Notes under the pieces: generated by a model
The model's input: only the letters and a program-made list of their open reading frames with translations
What the model was told of the DNA's origin: nothing
Databases searched by the model: none
Program-made: the position numbers and the translations under genes
Shown: piece after piece, positions 12,077-25,540 of the stretch
Numbering within the stretch: position 1 is the first letter of the stretch
How the letters are laid out: every line of letters starts with the position of its first letter
Assembly (NCBI GenBank): GCA_964006375.1
Contig: OZ023262.1
Coordinates: 199,788,778-199,852,777 of the forward strand
Origin: Tillus elongatus
Lineage: Eukaryota > Arthropoda > Insecta > Coleoptera > Cleridae
Reading direction: 5' to 3'
DNA: 64,000 nucleotides

Positions 12077-12154
<78 letters not shown>
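12077..12154. repeat. (TA)n microsatellite in R1
   Basis: Pure TA, about 78 bp, between a T5 end fragment and the R1 3' segment AAATTGAAACTGACC. Confidence 0.95.
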
Positions 12155-12158
<4 letters not shown>

Positions 12159-12410
12159 TGAAACTGACCTCGGATATGTGTTCTAGGGGACCTAATTAGC
12201 GCTCATTTGAAGAAATTTTTTCAACATTTAAATTCGAGGTCTTCTCATTAGTTAATTTTTTTAAAGAAAACTCACTAATACAGATCCCAGATGCAAACTT
12301 ATAAAAATAAGAAGAAGACTGGCGGAAACCGCATTTCTTTAGATCAACTATTTCAAAAGTTATATAAGTTTGTAAAGGGTCAAAATATACTGGGGCACCC
12401 TGTACCTATT

Positions 12411-13489
12411 ACGAAATCGTACGTGAAAAGCATATAAACAATACGTAGGAAACCTGGTGCGGTGGCGTATCATTATGGATTTCAAGGTGCAGATTTAGAA
12501 ATACTAATGTGATAGTGTAACGAGCAATGCAAAGCTTGAGGGGTCAATAAGTATTGCAGTCGGCTTTGCCTGAGTATTGTTTCGGCTCGTTGATTTCATT
12601 ATTTTCACCTGGAACTGTCCAGCTGTTCTATCCCATCACGCCCGTCGGTTTCCCTGAGGCTCGAGAGACTATATATTCTCTATTTCAATGTCCATATATC
12701 TCCGACTGTTCGCTGACGTTAGGGCAGTTTATTAGTCAGAGCGCTCTCTGTTCCTCCTGTGTTATCATCATACATCTCACAAGAGACTTTTAATTCAGAG
12801 GTGGAATGTGTGAGTAATTCATTGTTCCACCCAAACGCACAGTGACAAAAAATTATCATTTATTTTAACTTGCTATGCTTGATGATGGAGGATATATTTT
12901 CGAATTTAATGAAGAACTAATTACCTTTTAACAATATTTAATAAAACACCCAGATGCAGTAAATGTGTTATGGTAGCGACTTTTCATGGAAAGTCGCATA
13001 TTGAGGGCTGTTCCTGAATGATACGCGAATATTTACGGGTGTGAATCTACATGAATAATTAAGGATAGTTTGATTTATAAACTATGGTCCAAAAACGTTT
13101 CGTTACGAAAATACGGGGTGTTAAAATTTTAGGAAAAAAAAAGGAAATTAATTAATATTTTCAAAACCGCTTGAGATATTTTAGTGATATTTGGTACGTA
13201 GAGACAGTTAATAAAGATGCATGATTTTCCACAAAAACATATTTTTCGCACGGACACTGACTTTGATAATTTTGAATAAAGAAATAATTAGTAGCCACAA
13301 GTGCATCATTTATCTTGTTAGATGCTATCCCATTTAATTATTCGATGCATAGTTGCTGTGTTGACACATTGAAAACTCGATGCTTTCGCATTTGGTTGGT
13401 TGCCATGGTAGTTGATCCGAGTTTAAAGTTAAGTCTGGATTAACTTTGATCCACGTTTCTAAAACCGGCGGAGGTTGCCCTTGCTAATT
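12411..13489. other. Unassigned DNA, including a repeat block
   Basis: 12455-12545 shares words with 3785-3880. At 12950-12990 is a degenerate R1 5' core (CAGTAAATGTGTTATGGTAG). 13080-13250 resembles a transposon end (ACGGGGTGTTAAAATTTTAG) and may belong to the transposase fossils that follow. Open frames here show no known domain. Confidence 0.4.
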
Positions 13490-13760
13490 AAAATTTATAT
13501 TATTTACTTCTCAGGCGTAAATGGATTAGTGACACCTAGGAGGCCACTGCAGAGGTCCACTAGTACCCATCCAGTTGTTGTCAAAAACATTACTAAGAAA
13601 GTTGATCACGATTCGTGTATTATGAGCTGGTGCACCGTCCTGTTGGAAAAAAACAAAAATGCACTATTTTTGACAAAGATGCGGGTAAAACACCATCTAG
13701 TGATACACCATTATAACCAGAAAAGAAAGCACAATGATTTGGTGGAAAAATTTAATATAG
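13490..13760 (-). pseudogene. Mariner-like transposase fragment
   Basis: On the minus strand QQDGAPAHNTR is followed by NWMGTSGPLQWPPR: the second catalytic Asp and the WIGxxGPxxWPPR block of insect DDE transposases. A stop replaces the SPDL motif. Only about 80 codons can be read. Confidence 0.75.
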
Positions 13761-14193
<433 letters not shown>

Positions 14194-14244
14194 ATCCATT
14201 GATAGAGGTTATGAATGCAGACTTGTCAATGGGCCTAACAAAAA

Positions 14245-14700
14245 ATAGCAGAATAAAGAACATTTTTACATTGTGTTTTATTTGGCGATGAAGCAAGTTT
14301 TCACAAAAATAGACATCCTGATCGTCAGAATTATAATTATTACGACATAATCAATCCTAACATCTTACAAGCACATAGCCAAACAAGATGGGAGTTGAAT
14401 ACTCGAAAAGGGAATGTCGGTGATTTTGTAATAGGACCTAATTTTTTTGAAGGACGTCAAGTTTATTTGGAATTTTTGCAAAACAACTTGGTGAAAATAC
14501 TGTAGGATAATATCCCCACGGATATTAGACACAGAATATAGTACCCACACGATTGGGCACCTGTACATCTTACTGCAGATATTCACGAACCTTTAAACGT
14601 CACTTATCCATATGTTTGGATAGGAAGAGGAGGACCGTATGAATGGCCTGCTAGAAGCCCTGATTTTACCAAAATGGATGATTAATGAATAAAATATATT
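14245..14700 (+). pseudogene. Mariner-like transposase catalytic fragment
   Basis: Plus-strand reading: [11 protein letters not shown] (first Asp), QTRWELNTRKGNVGDF, IGPNFFEGRQVYLEFLQNNL, then after two in-frame stops HDWAPVHLT (second Asp), YVWIGRGGPYEWPARSPDF (third Asp region). The usual GN and LTPLDFFLW stretches are altered or lost after TKMD. It lies on the opposite strand from the neighbour at 13490-13760, so two elements are nested or rearranged here. Confidence 0.85.
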
Positions 14701-14904
14701 TTGCAGTTATGCAGCTAAAGAATCTAGGTACTTAGACGACACAATTACCAAATATTGATTATATTATAGAGGCGATTTTTACACAAGCGCCAATTTAGAG
14801 GGTTTTCTTAATTTTTTCAAATAGAACACCTGTATATTATTGTAATTTTTTTTGAGACTTTCATTATCTACATTTTTTGTGAACAATAATGTGTGTGCCT
14901 GTGT

Positions 14905-15223
14905 TTTTTTCACTAACGTTTGTCTATTTCCGCGATATGGCCAATCACCGACGCCAGCGAGCAGTTTCACGTCACCATCCTGCAAATTTTGTCGAAGCTT
15001 CGCCTTTCTGTAAGAAGGGTAGGGATCTTTAACGTGCCCAACATAGCATGGATACCTTCCGAAAAGCGGAACGTGCAGACATTCAACTTGCTCATACAAT
15101 ACCACGACCTCGGTTGATGTTAATCGTACAGGATGTACTGAGTCAAAGGGGAACCCTGCGGTCGAACCTAGTACCCTTCGGTTCGAAGGCACACGTTCTT
15201 ACCACTGAACAACCGAGGCACCG
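14905..15223 (-). mobile_element. tRNA-derived SINE, copy 2
   Basis: On the minus strand: box A (TTGTTCAGTGGTAAGAA), a box B-like GGTTCGACCGC, the shared body and the longest 3' part of the four copies, with GGCACGTTAAAGATCCCTAC, TTACAGAAAGGCG and an A-run (GTGAAAAAAACAC). This copy best defines the full SINE, about 320 bp. Confidence 0.85.
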
Positions 15224-15239
15224 CAGATATATTTTTACT

Positions 15240-15814
15240 TTTTTATGACAAAACGTTAAATTATCATCTTCTATTTCTGACTAGTCTTAGTAGCCATGAT
15301 TTTGACAAAATCAAAACATTTTAGTTTCATTACGTCTAATAAATAATCACGAAATAATTGGATATTTCACAAAAATTAATATAAAAGAACAGGAACAGAA
15401 AACCGATATTTATTACATAGATAATAATGGCTGAAAACGTAAAAAAACAAATCTGTTTTGGACCTAATCTAATCATTAATTATTCGGAATACTCACCCAG
15501 GGAAATAATTTGTTAAACCTCGTTTCGACCAAAATTTTCATATTATTTTTAAAAACTCGGCAACACCGCATCAAAAGCCAACAAGAAAGAGGTCCTTTGA
15601 AAAATAATTTTATGACGAATTCTGTAATGTAAAAATATACAGGCTGGTCCATTTAAGAAAAATGATCTAACTAGAGTTCCGATGTACTAAATCATCCTGT
15701 ACATTTAGAAATAATTTAAAATGTGCGCCATTTGATACCATACCACTTCCATGAAAACAATTATGTCCAATTTTTGATAGGGGCGATGTTGGATTTGGAC
15801 GTACTATTGGGACA

Positions 15815-15817
<3 letters not shown>
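15240..15817. other. Unassigned DNA
   Basis: No supported gene; ends TTGGGACACTG before the (TA)n array. A short frame from 15427 (MAENVKKQICFG) is not recognised. Confidence 0.4.

Positions 15818-15886
<69 letters not shown>
15818..15886. repeat. (TA)n microsatellite before SINE copy 3
   Basis: About 68 bp of pure TA, directly joined to the SINE head. Confidence 0.95.
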
Positions 15887-15888
<2 letters not shown>

Positions 15889-15890
<2 letters not shown>

Positions 15891-16163
15891 GCCTCGGTGG
15901 TTCAGTGGCAAGGACGTTTACCTCTTAACCGAAGGGTACCCTTTCACTTTTTCAGCACATACTGTACAAATAACATCAACCAGGGTTGTGGTATTGTATT
16001 TGAGCAGGCTAAGTGTCTGCACGTTCCGCCTTCGGAGGGAGCGTAAAGCGGCCGGTTCCGTGTCCATGCGATGTTAGGCACGTTAAAGATCCCTACCTCC
16101 CTTACAGAAAGGCGGTGGCAAAAAATTTCCGGGATAGTGAGGTGAAACTGCTCACCTGGCACC

Positions 16164-16164
<1 letters not shown>
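15889..16164 (+). mobile_element. tRNA-derived SINE, copy 3 (box B deleted)
   Basis: Box A is present (TGGTTCAGTGGCAAGGA) but the segment that should hold box B is missing: CCGAAGGGTACCC runs straight into CTTTCACTTTTTC. The body continues to GCTCACCTGGCACCG and then passes into (TA)n instead of the normal 3' end. Flanked on both sides by (TA)n. Confidence 0.85.

Positions 16165-16213
<49 letters not shown>
16165..16213. repeat. (TA)n microsatellite between SINE copies
   Basis: About 48 bp of TA separating SINE copy 3 from a partial fourth copy. Confidence 0.95.
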
Positions 16214-16216
<3 letters not shown>

Positions 16217-16309
16217 TCGATTCAGATCCCTACACTCCTTACAGAAAGGCGGGGGCAAAATTTCTGGGATAGTGAGGTGGTAGTCGCGGAAATAGACCGA
16301 AGTTAAAGA
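16214..16309 (+). mobile_element. tRNA-derived SINE, copy 4 (partial)
   Basis: AGGGTTCGATTC is fused to the 3' body (GATCCCTACACTCC, TTACAGAAAGGCGGG, GCGGAAATAGACC). It has a large internal deletion and passes into (TA)n at its 3' end. Confidence 0.8.
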
Positions 16310-17764
<1,455 letters not shown>

Positions 17765-18660
17765 TCTTAAAACAATTCACTAATGTGATTTCAAATTTTG
17801 ACAAAATCTCTTTGAATGAGCGCGAACTAGGCCGCCTAGAACCCATATCTAGGGTCAGTTTGAATATAATTGATAACTAAAAAATATTGGGTCAATTTCG
17901 ATCAAATTTTGGTGGGCACCTTCCTTTTGCAAATGGCTTGGACAAGTTTCCAATTCGGGAAAATCAGTCTAGTTTTTCCCGGAAAATGTGTTGTCTTTCG
18001 GAAATATTTTATATTTCCGGAAATAACAAAGTTGATGCAACCAAATTTGGTACGCGGGTTTATGTCACCAAAACCAAATTATGTACCAAATGCAGTTGAA
18101 ACCAATAAGTTATAGGCACATAAAGAGAAAAACATTGGGTGCCACTGATGACCAGATAAACGCACAAAAACAAAATATTTTGCGTGGATAACAAAACACA
18201 TTCTATGTTACAGACAAAGACTACGTTTTTTGGCGCAAGAAGGTCCAGAAATGTCATAAAAAATTACTTTGAAAATTTGATAACTTTTCCTGTCAAAACG
18301 TCAAAGTCGTGATTTGAAACGTCAAAATTTGCAATTTTTAGGTAAAGAACCTAAAGCGAATGCGGGGTATGTGGAGAAAATGCCACAAGAATCATGTTTC
18401 ACAAGTCCTGAAGTTTCAACTTCAATCGTCATTGTCTTTAAAAAATATTTCTAGAAAATGTATTTCAAATAGACCATTTCTCTGATGCTTTAGCAGTAGG
18501 TTTAGTTATAGAGTTTATGGTTTAATTGTCTACATACTTTTGAATTTTGAAAAGATTTTTTTAAGCGAACGCCAGCTATGTCCCCAAGGACCTATATCTG
18601 GGGTTAGTTTCAGTTTCTATCTGTTTGCATATACATATACAGGGTGACAGATTTCTACGG
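17765..18660 (-). mobile_element. R1 copy without (TA)n
   Basis: Contains the 3' segment (TTCACTAATG, GAGCGCGAACTAGGC), then body words (CTTTTGCAAATGGCTTGGAC, AACCAAATTTGGTACG) and the small-ORF region (GAAAATGCCACAAGAATC). The place that carries (TA)n in other copies holds only AATATAATTG. The small ORF is disrupted after about 18445. Confidence 0.8.
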
Positions 18661-19049
<389 letters not shown>

Positions 19050-19059
19050 TATTTAAATA

Positions 19060-19400
19060 TGTAGGAGCCCAAACGTCGAGCTGTGATAAATTCTGGATGC
19101 GGTTTAACGGTTCACTGCGATATAATTAGTTATCGAGTTAAACCGCGTGGAGTTTATTTAAACTCGACGTTTCGGCACCTGTTTTGGAGCCATTTTCAAT
19201 AGCATAAGGAAATGTTAAAGGAAATCAGCTTTAACGCCTCAATCTGCCTACATCTTAGAGCGGTGGATAAGGATAGGTTAGGTTATTGTAGCTCGATTAC
19301 GGCGCTTCAATCTGCCTACTTCCCAAATCTCATTGGAGATCGTCTCTAAGGTCTCGATGTGTTCAACCCAACCTGAGAGAGATCTGATTAGGTCTAGGGT
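19060..19400 (-). mobile_element. PLE-1-family 3' end, with inverted terminus
   Basis: Minus-strand match to 5695-6350: GTTGAACACATCGAGACC, about one unit of the 70 bp repeat (around 19240-19300), then the terminal hairpin. From 19140 down to 19065 the terminus turns back on itself: AAACGTCGAG appears on both strands, so the two ends face each other. No coding sequence remains. Confidence 0.8.
19163..19199 (-). ncRNA. Hammerhead-like hairpin, sister of PLE-1 end
   Basis: Minus strand: TTGAAAA core, extra T, stem II GGCTCC/GGTGCC around AAAACA, then CGAAA, palindrome ACGT and C. Same architecture and same core defects as 6284-6320. Confidence 0.55.
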
Positions 19401-19904
19401 AACTTTTTGCGTTTTTGGCACATATGGAGAATCGTGATATGGCGTTTTCACCAATAGATATCGAAGTTCTATAAAAATGACGCATTTAGAGAGGTCTCCA
19501 TATATATTATTCATCCAAAAAACCAAGTTGCTATATACAGGCCGCTCTCAAATATTGACTGAATTTTAATAAACTCAGATCGTCATAACTATTTTTTTTT
19601 CAAATTGAACAGCATATATTATGTGATTAATATGTGAATGGCATAGCCTTCTGCTTCTACTTTTGTATAACACTCCCAATACTTAAAGACTCTATATTCG
19701 GTGATTTACATTTATAATCGTATAGCATGATTCATGTAGGGATCAGTTTTACAATTTTTTTCACAATTGTTTTCAGTTTTTTGTTTCAATATTGTTATCA
19801 GTTTTTTATCCAATTCTAACAACCGATCAGATTGTGTGACTATTAAACGAATTTTCGAAGAAAAATACGAGAATATTTAAATTAACCTCGGTAGGTACAA
19901 GTAG
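19401..19904. other. Unassigned DNA
   Basis: No supported gene or repeat apart from short poly-T runs. Confidence 0.4.
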
Positions 19905-19990
19905 GGTAGGGACGCAGCAAGTGCGTTAAGGTAGTGAATTTTCATAAGAGCAATATATTATAGTGATTTAGCATTATATTAAAAGTTTTT
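19905..19990 (+). repeat. R1/R2 5' terminus fragment
   Basis: Begins GGGACGCAGCAAGTGCG and continues GTGAATTTTCATAAG. Only about 80 bp of the element is recognisable. Confidence 0.75.
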
Positions 19991-20059
19991 TTTTTTTTAT
20001 TTACTTAGAACAGTAAAAAATAAGGTAAAGAAAGGCAAGCAAAAACATGAGCTTTATCA

Positions 20060-20620
20060 TACATATTTATACAGTAATTTGGACATAAAACTCAAACAAA
20101 AAAAAATGATAAAAAGAAATATACTCAACAAAAAATACACTAGAAAGCTGAACATAAGAAAAAATCCCGTGGTTCATGCATTGAGGGTGATTGTATGCAT
20201 ACCGAAGGGGAAGGAGAACCCCCAGGTCGAAGAGGGTTTCTGCCCCCTCACCCAAAAACACAGGGGCTCTTCTTCCTCTTGTGCATGCATACAACTACCT
20301 GCAAAGCATAAAGCACAAGAACAATTTCTTGGGAGCAACCCCCAATAAAGTTATTGGACCTGGGCGAATATGGATGCGGTGCGGGGTAGATAGGGTTTAA
20401 AGGAGGTATTGCTGCAAAATGTGAGAACGCATCTTTTCAAAGTCCGACTAAATATTTTTTTAGCATTTTCCGCTCATATTTCCTCCCCGCCCGGCACCCC
20501 TATTCATTCTTGGTCGCTTAACTTTCTTGGGGGTTGTTTGCGACAAATTTGCCTTGTGGCTTGTGCATCCAAGGAGGGTTCGAGCATGTTTCTGAAAAAA
20601 AATTTCTAAAAACCCTAAAT
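20060..20620. repeat. R3 repeat, copy 2
   Basis: Two facing halves (20160-20380 and 20400-20600) with CTTGGGAGCAACCCCCAA and its inverted counterpart CTTTCTTGGGGGTTGTTTGC. GC-richer than its surroundings. No coding function recognised. Confidence 0.65.
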
Positions 20621-21195
20621 CCAGTAAACTGTATATTTACCAAAATTACATCCCACAACGTCGCCTCTAATGCCTTTTTCAGATAATATCGAATACAGCA
20701 CTAAAGTAAATAAATTTACTTGCTGTTTTACTTCTTTTTTATGTTTATATTACATATATAAGCACAAGATAAGTAAGTATAATAACGGGTGGCCCTTAAT
20801 TAACATCGGGGCTACACAAACTTAAAAGTAGAGAAGACATTTAGATCGTGTGTTAAGAGCCATAAAAATCACTTCTAACTGTATGCATACAAAAATTAGT
20901 TAAACACATTTATAAAATCTAATAAAAAACAACAGCTTTAAAATATGATTTTAAATAAACCAATAGGAATACGTTTCGCGGCGATTTCACAATTCGCGGG
21001 TGTATGAACCTAGCTTTTGTTCAAGACTACACTGGACTACCAGGTCTTGATACTTGCAAAGAACATTGACGCCCGTGGTACTAAATTAAACCAACGAACC
21101 TACCAAATATTGTCTTTCGCACGGAGACAAACTATACAAATGCCGATGTGGTTGCTATTACTACATAATGCATTAGTTATTTTCCCCGGTTATAC

Positions 21196-21236
<41 letters not shown>

Positions 21237-21789
21237 TAATAATAATAATGTCTAAGGGGTCCTGTCGTGGCTCAATAAGGAAACATTAAAAACCAAGTGT
21301 TAAGACTGCTCTTAGAATATGATTCACTGATATACAGATTTTCTGTTTGACGCAACATTGTATTGTTTTAAGTCATTACCTCACAATTTTCATTTATAAC
21401 CATCGTCCAGTATTTATTCTCAATACTTATATCCATGTTTTAAATATGTTAGGTTAATTTAAAGTCAGTTGTAAAATATTAAACGTTGTACACGTCTCCA
21501 CCTATAACATTTTGTGTTAACTAGAACTGCTGTGACAACATACTACCTGGTTCCACACCGAGATAGTGTCCCTGTCGTACTTCTCTTCAATGTTCTACAT
21601 GCTGACATGTTGCAATAATGTAACGTCCATTTGTTTCTATCTACGAATTATTTAAATAGCATAGCAGTACATGTAACGTCATCTACCTTTGTCTAAATTG
21701 TAGATATTGCAATACAGAATCTTAAGTGGTGTCGAGGATTATTGTAATATTAATTTAGAATAACTTCATTTTTCTTTAATAAAACGACT
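20621..21789. other. Unassigned DNA with an (AAT)n tract
   Basis: Mostly featureless. An (ATA)n microsatellite lies at 21194-21249. Frames around it are not recognisable genes. Confidence 0.45.
21194..21249. repeat. (AAT)n microsatellite
   Basis: About 18 trinucleotide units with one AAA interruption. Confidence 0.95.
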
Positions 21790-22040
21790 TGAAAATTGGT
21801 ATACAGCCACGTCTGTCCACGTTCTTTTACGCTGTAAATTTTCGTTTCAATCGCTTGAACAATTTGGGAGATATTGCGTTTAAAAAAATATTCTTTACTT
21901 TTTTGTTAAGAAAAATTTGAGGTCAAGATCTGATCAACGAGGTCATCCAAGCCATTGGCAAAATAAAGGTAATTCCCAAATTTGGTCCAAATCAGTGGGG
22001 TATTTTTGTAGTTATCGGTTGGATACATACATACACACAC

Positions 22041-22108
<68 letters not shown>

Positions 22109-22206
22109 GTCCTAATTTGTGCTCATTTGAAGAAATTTTCCGAAAGTCTCACCGACGATACATCTCTGTTAGTAAATTTTCTTAATGAAATTCACTCAAA
22201 AGGTAA
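21790..22206 (+). mobile_element. R2 3' portion with (TA)n
   Basis: Matches 58270-58708: TTTCGTTTCAATCGC-type block, AGTTATCGGTTGGATACA, (TA)n at 22046-22106, GTGCTCATTTGAAG and the terminal hairpin TTAGTAAATTTTCTTAATG. The 5' part is missing. Confidence 0.8.
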
Positions 22207-22599
22207 GAAATTATTAATTTGGTAGGATTCATCCATGTTTTCATTTTGATAAGACATAGAGTTAATCAATTGTTTTCAGAAAGGTCAAACGAAACTTTAA
22301 AGTGATAGACTTTTATAACGTTCTCATTTCTGACAGCTTGTGATAAAACTATGAGTATTTTTCCATTATATTTTCTTTACTTTCACTGGTTCAAATTATC
22401 GTTAAAAGTTAAAATTACCTTTTGGCATCTTCTCTTTTTTCAATTTTAATTACAGATTAGGTATATAATTTGAATTCTATGTATTTTTTTCAGGAACATT
22501 ACATAAAAATGTTTTGTAATTTTTTGTACCGTTTCCGTAGAAATCATTTTTTGTTAGATTTTTTTATAATATTGGTAACTAATAATAAACGTTTGATAA
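22207..22599. other. Unassigned AT-rich DNA
   Basis: No gene or repeat recognised. Confidence 0.4.
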
Positions 22600-22992
22600 G
22601 TAAGTGTAAGAAAAAAAAATTCGAACTTTACTTAAGCCAATTTTTGTTAAGAAAATTGCAAGTTTTCGTTAAATAAATTGTTCGAAAATTTTCGTGCAAA
22701 CATTTGTCTTTGGAATTTTTGCCAAAAAGCTTTTTGTGGATATTTATATCTTGGCAGGCGTGTACGTCAAGAAGTTCCTTGGCCAGGAAAATCGGATCAG
22801 TTATATAAGTTCATTTTCGGACAATTTTTGTACTTTTTAAAACAATAAATTTATTTTCATAAAATATAGTACATGGTCTCTACTATATAGGTTATACTAA
22901 ATTTTATGCCGTTCATTAAAAGAAGGTATATTTGCAATTAAAAACATTTTTATGAAAATTGTCTACCATAACGAACTTGCTGTGTCTATACT
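22600..22992 (-). repeat. R1 5' module variant, copy 2
   Basis: Matches 7620-8015 and ends GTCTACCATAACGAACTTGC, the R1 5' core in reverse. Contains CTCTACTATATAGGTTATAC as in the R1 module at 36590. Confidence 0.7.
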
Positions 22993-23990
22993 TTTTTATT
23001 TATCACAACTTTTAATGCCCATACACATAAAAATCAAGCAATCTGTGCTCAAAAAATTGTATTTATTTCATACTTTACAGACACATGGTTTATAATTTTT
23101 GTCTTTACTCCAGATATTGTTTTATTGTTTTTACCTAAAATTAATATAAAATCTTCAAGCATCTTGGGAGCAAGTCTAAATAGATAATTGCTCAGTGATC
23201 AAAAGCGAACAAGCAATAATGAAACTAATTATTTGGCAATCGTTTTTTAACGCATAAAGTAAATTCTAGCTGCCTAATGACACTTTCAATTACATTACTT
23301 TAATCTGCAGGTATGTTCTCTAAATACATACAATTCTATCAATTGCTGGATAATTTGCTGAACGCGATGAACGCTTATATAGCCGATAAATTAAAGAAAT
23401 AGCATATGCTCAATATTGACAAGTAGAGTGGGGATATTCTTGCCAGTCTTATTCACCGTCAGAAACCCTTTCATTTCTACAACCATTAATTGTACAGAAC
23501 ATTTAATTTCCCACCACGTGCTGAGATTTACTGAAGCTCTCAATATACCCAGTATCAATGCGACCATCGAAGGCAATATGGGATTATTTAATTGGATAAG
23601 CTTCCTTTCACTTATAAGACTTGAGCAGTGATTTAACACAATAGCTGTATTACTCAGATATTGTCAGATTCTCGCAGATTTTCTCAGTTATTTATGGTAT
23701 GGTTTATGTAATACGCATTTGATTCAATTCTTGTAGCATGCCTTTCACCATTTAACAACATACATAGAACTTTTGTAAAATACATTTGGGGATTTCAAGA
23801 TCTGAAAATCATAGCAAAACATTTGTGTTATAATGGGTATTTGATAATGTTTTTCTTTTTTGTCGATAGCAGGGGGAGGGGAGTGGTGTCAAACGCTTGG
23901 CGGGCTTGTTTAGTTTAATTGCGATGATTCGTTTCAAGGAATGTTTTATAAAAACAACCATTCCTACACTATTATTCGACGTCTTAACAG
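22993..23990. other. Unassigned 1 kb
   Basis: Nothing recognised. Overlapping open frames on both strands at 23391-23639 show no known domain. Confidence 0.4.
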
Positions 23991-23999
23991 GACACCACA

Positions 24000-24151
24000 G
24001 TGGCTATATAAAGACAGTGTGACCATACGTTCGTGGCGCCATCTTTCATCCATATTTGTATAGAGCTTTATGGGAGAAAGGTAAAACAAAGCATTTCTGT
24101 GTTAATAGATGCATCTGTGAGAAAAACAGGACAGGGGTTACACGTATAATA
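24000..24151 (-). repeat. Flank shared in inverted orientation with 28496-28680
   Basis: Words such as CATCCATATTTGTATAG and GTTAATAGATGCATCTGTGA pair with their reverse at 28515-28590. It extends the RTE 3' end into transposon-like sequence, so 24000-24310 and 28318-28680 form one long inverted repeat. Confidence 0.7.
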
Positions 24152-24802
24152 ATGATGAAGACGATACTCATGTGAGATTTTATTGTTGGAGTGTCTTTTT
24201 AATTAGGAAATGGCAAACTAAAATATTGTTCTCGATTTTCGCAAAATTTCAAATCGACTGTGAAATGTCAATTGTCATATTAGTTTGAGACGGGTAAAGA
24301 TTTTGTTTACGTTTGCATCTTCTTCTTCTCCTCCTTACCTTCCTATCGGAGATTTGAAATCATCATAGCCAATATTATCTTATTTGTTGCCCGTCTAAAA
24401 ACTCAATTGTACTGCATCCGTACCATCCGCGTAAATTGCGCAACCACGACGTTTTTCTTCTACATACCCGCCTTTTACCTTTGCCTTTTCCCCGAATGAT
24501 TAACGCATACTTCGCTCCTCTCATGATATGACCCAAGTACTCCAGCGTTCTCTTTTTCATAGTTTTTAGTGGTTTCTGTTGTTTGTTTAGTCTTTGCCGT
24601 ACGCTTGCATTCGTCACATGATCTTCAATGTCCAACCTTCCACTCCGTAAAGGAGAGTGGAGAAACCGTAGCATCTCAGCATGTGGATGGGCAGACTAAT
24701 GCTGATGTCCCGATTGCAGAATATATTTCTCATTTTCTTGAATACTGTTCTGGCAATTTCAATGCGGCTTTTGATCTTCTTTTTTGATCGGTATTGTCTG
24801 CG
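24152..24802 (-). pseudogene. RTE-like 3' end, tandem unit 1
   Basis: The C-terminal domain downstream of RT (LKTMKKRTLEYLGHIMRGAK, GKGKRRVCRRKTSWLRNLR) plus 3' untranslated region ending CTTCATCATTAT. Compared with unit 2 it lacks 73 bp between two TGATC words (junction near 24622), which fuses the frame. The shared C-terminal motif is typical of insect RTE-like endonuclease-reverse transcriptases. Confidence 0.85.
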
Positions 24803-25540
24803 ATAATGATGAAGAAATTACTCATGTGAGATTTTATTGTTGGAGTGTCTATTTTAATTAGGAAATGGCAAACTAAAATCTCGTTCTCGATTTTCGCAAA
24901 ATTTCAAATCGACTGTGAAATGTCAATTGTCATGTTAGTTTGAGACGGGTAAAGATTTTGTTTACGTTTTCGTCTTCTTCTACTCCTCGTTACCTTCCTA
25001 TCGGAGATTTGAAATCATCATAGCCAATATTATATTATTTGTTTCCCGTCTAAAAACTCAATTGTACTGCATCCGTACCATCCGCGTAAAATGCGCAACC
25101 ACGACGTTTTTCTTCTACATACCCGCCTTTTACCTTTACCTTTTCCCTGCATGATATTTCTACGTAACGCATACTTCGCTCCTCTCATGATATGACCCAA
25201 GTACTCCAGCGTTATCTTTTTCATAGTTTTTAGTAGTTTCTGTTGTTTGTTCAGTCTTTGCAGTACGCTTGCATTCGTCACATGATCCCTCCACGAGATT
25301 TTGAGAATTCGCTGGGAGCACCACATTCCAAAAGCTTCTATGTTTTTGATGCTTGTGATCTTCAATGTCCAACCTTCCACTCCGCAAAGGAGAGTGGAGA
25401 AACCTTAGCATCTCAGCATATGGATGCGCAGACTAATGCTGATGTCCCGGTTGCAGAATATATTTCTTATTTTCTTGAATACTGTTCTGGCAATTTCAAT
25501 GCGGCTTTGGTCTTCTTTTTTTGATTCGTATTGTCTGTGA
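24803..25540 (-). pseudogene. RTE-like 3' end, tandem unit 2
   Basis: Second copy, 738 bp, joined head to tail exactly at the 3' terminus (ATAATGATGAAG on the plus strand). Encodes EGWTLKITSIKNIEAFGMW, WRDHVTNASVLQRL and GHIMRGAKYALRRNIMQ. Confidence 0.88.

Larger units (their letters stand above)
10921..12278 (+). mobile_element. R1 repeat, complete copy nested in T1
   Basis: Inserted in the right inverted repeat of T1: host ends GTATAAAAAA at 10920 and resumes TACAGATCCCAG at 12279, which corresponds to uninterrupted sequence at 8135-8160 in the left arm. The element begins TCTTGGACGCAGC and ends CTCACTAA. Order: 310 bp module with its own inverted ends (10921-11234), body with a small ORF on the opposite strand, T5-end fragment, (TA)n at 12077-12154, the GCGCTCATTTGAAG segment, terminal hairpin (12248-12278). 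No target duplication is visible. Confidence 0.85.
8041..12408 (-). mobile_element. T1: Tc1/mariner-type transposon with ~415 bp TIRs and nested insertions
   Basis: Left inverted repeat 8041-8455 pairs with a right one split into 10628-10920 and 12279-12408 by an inserted R1. Ends are C(C/A)GGGTGCCCC and each is bordered by TA (8039-8040 and 12409-12410), the target duplication expected of this superfamily. Inside are a transposase pseudogene (8600-9204, minus) and a non-LTR fragment (from 9318). Without these insertions the element would be roughly 2.3 kb. Inactive. Confidence 0.8.

Noticed and set aside
12554..12793. 79-codon frame as a host exon
   Set aside because: No domain, no splice signals that I can support, and the sequence borders a repeat block.
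23391..23639. Overlapping frames on both strands
   Set aside because: Mutually antisense frames without domain or codon evidence; chance frames.
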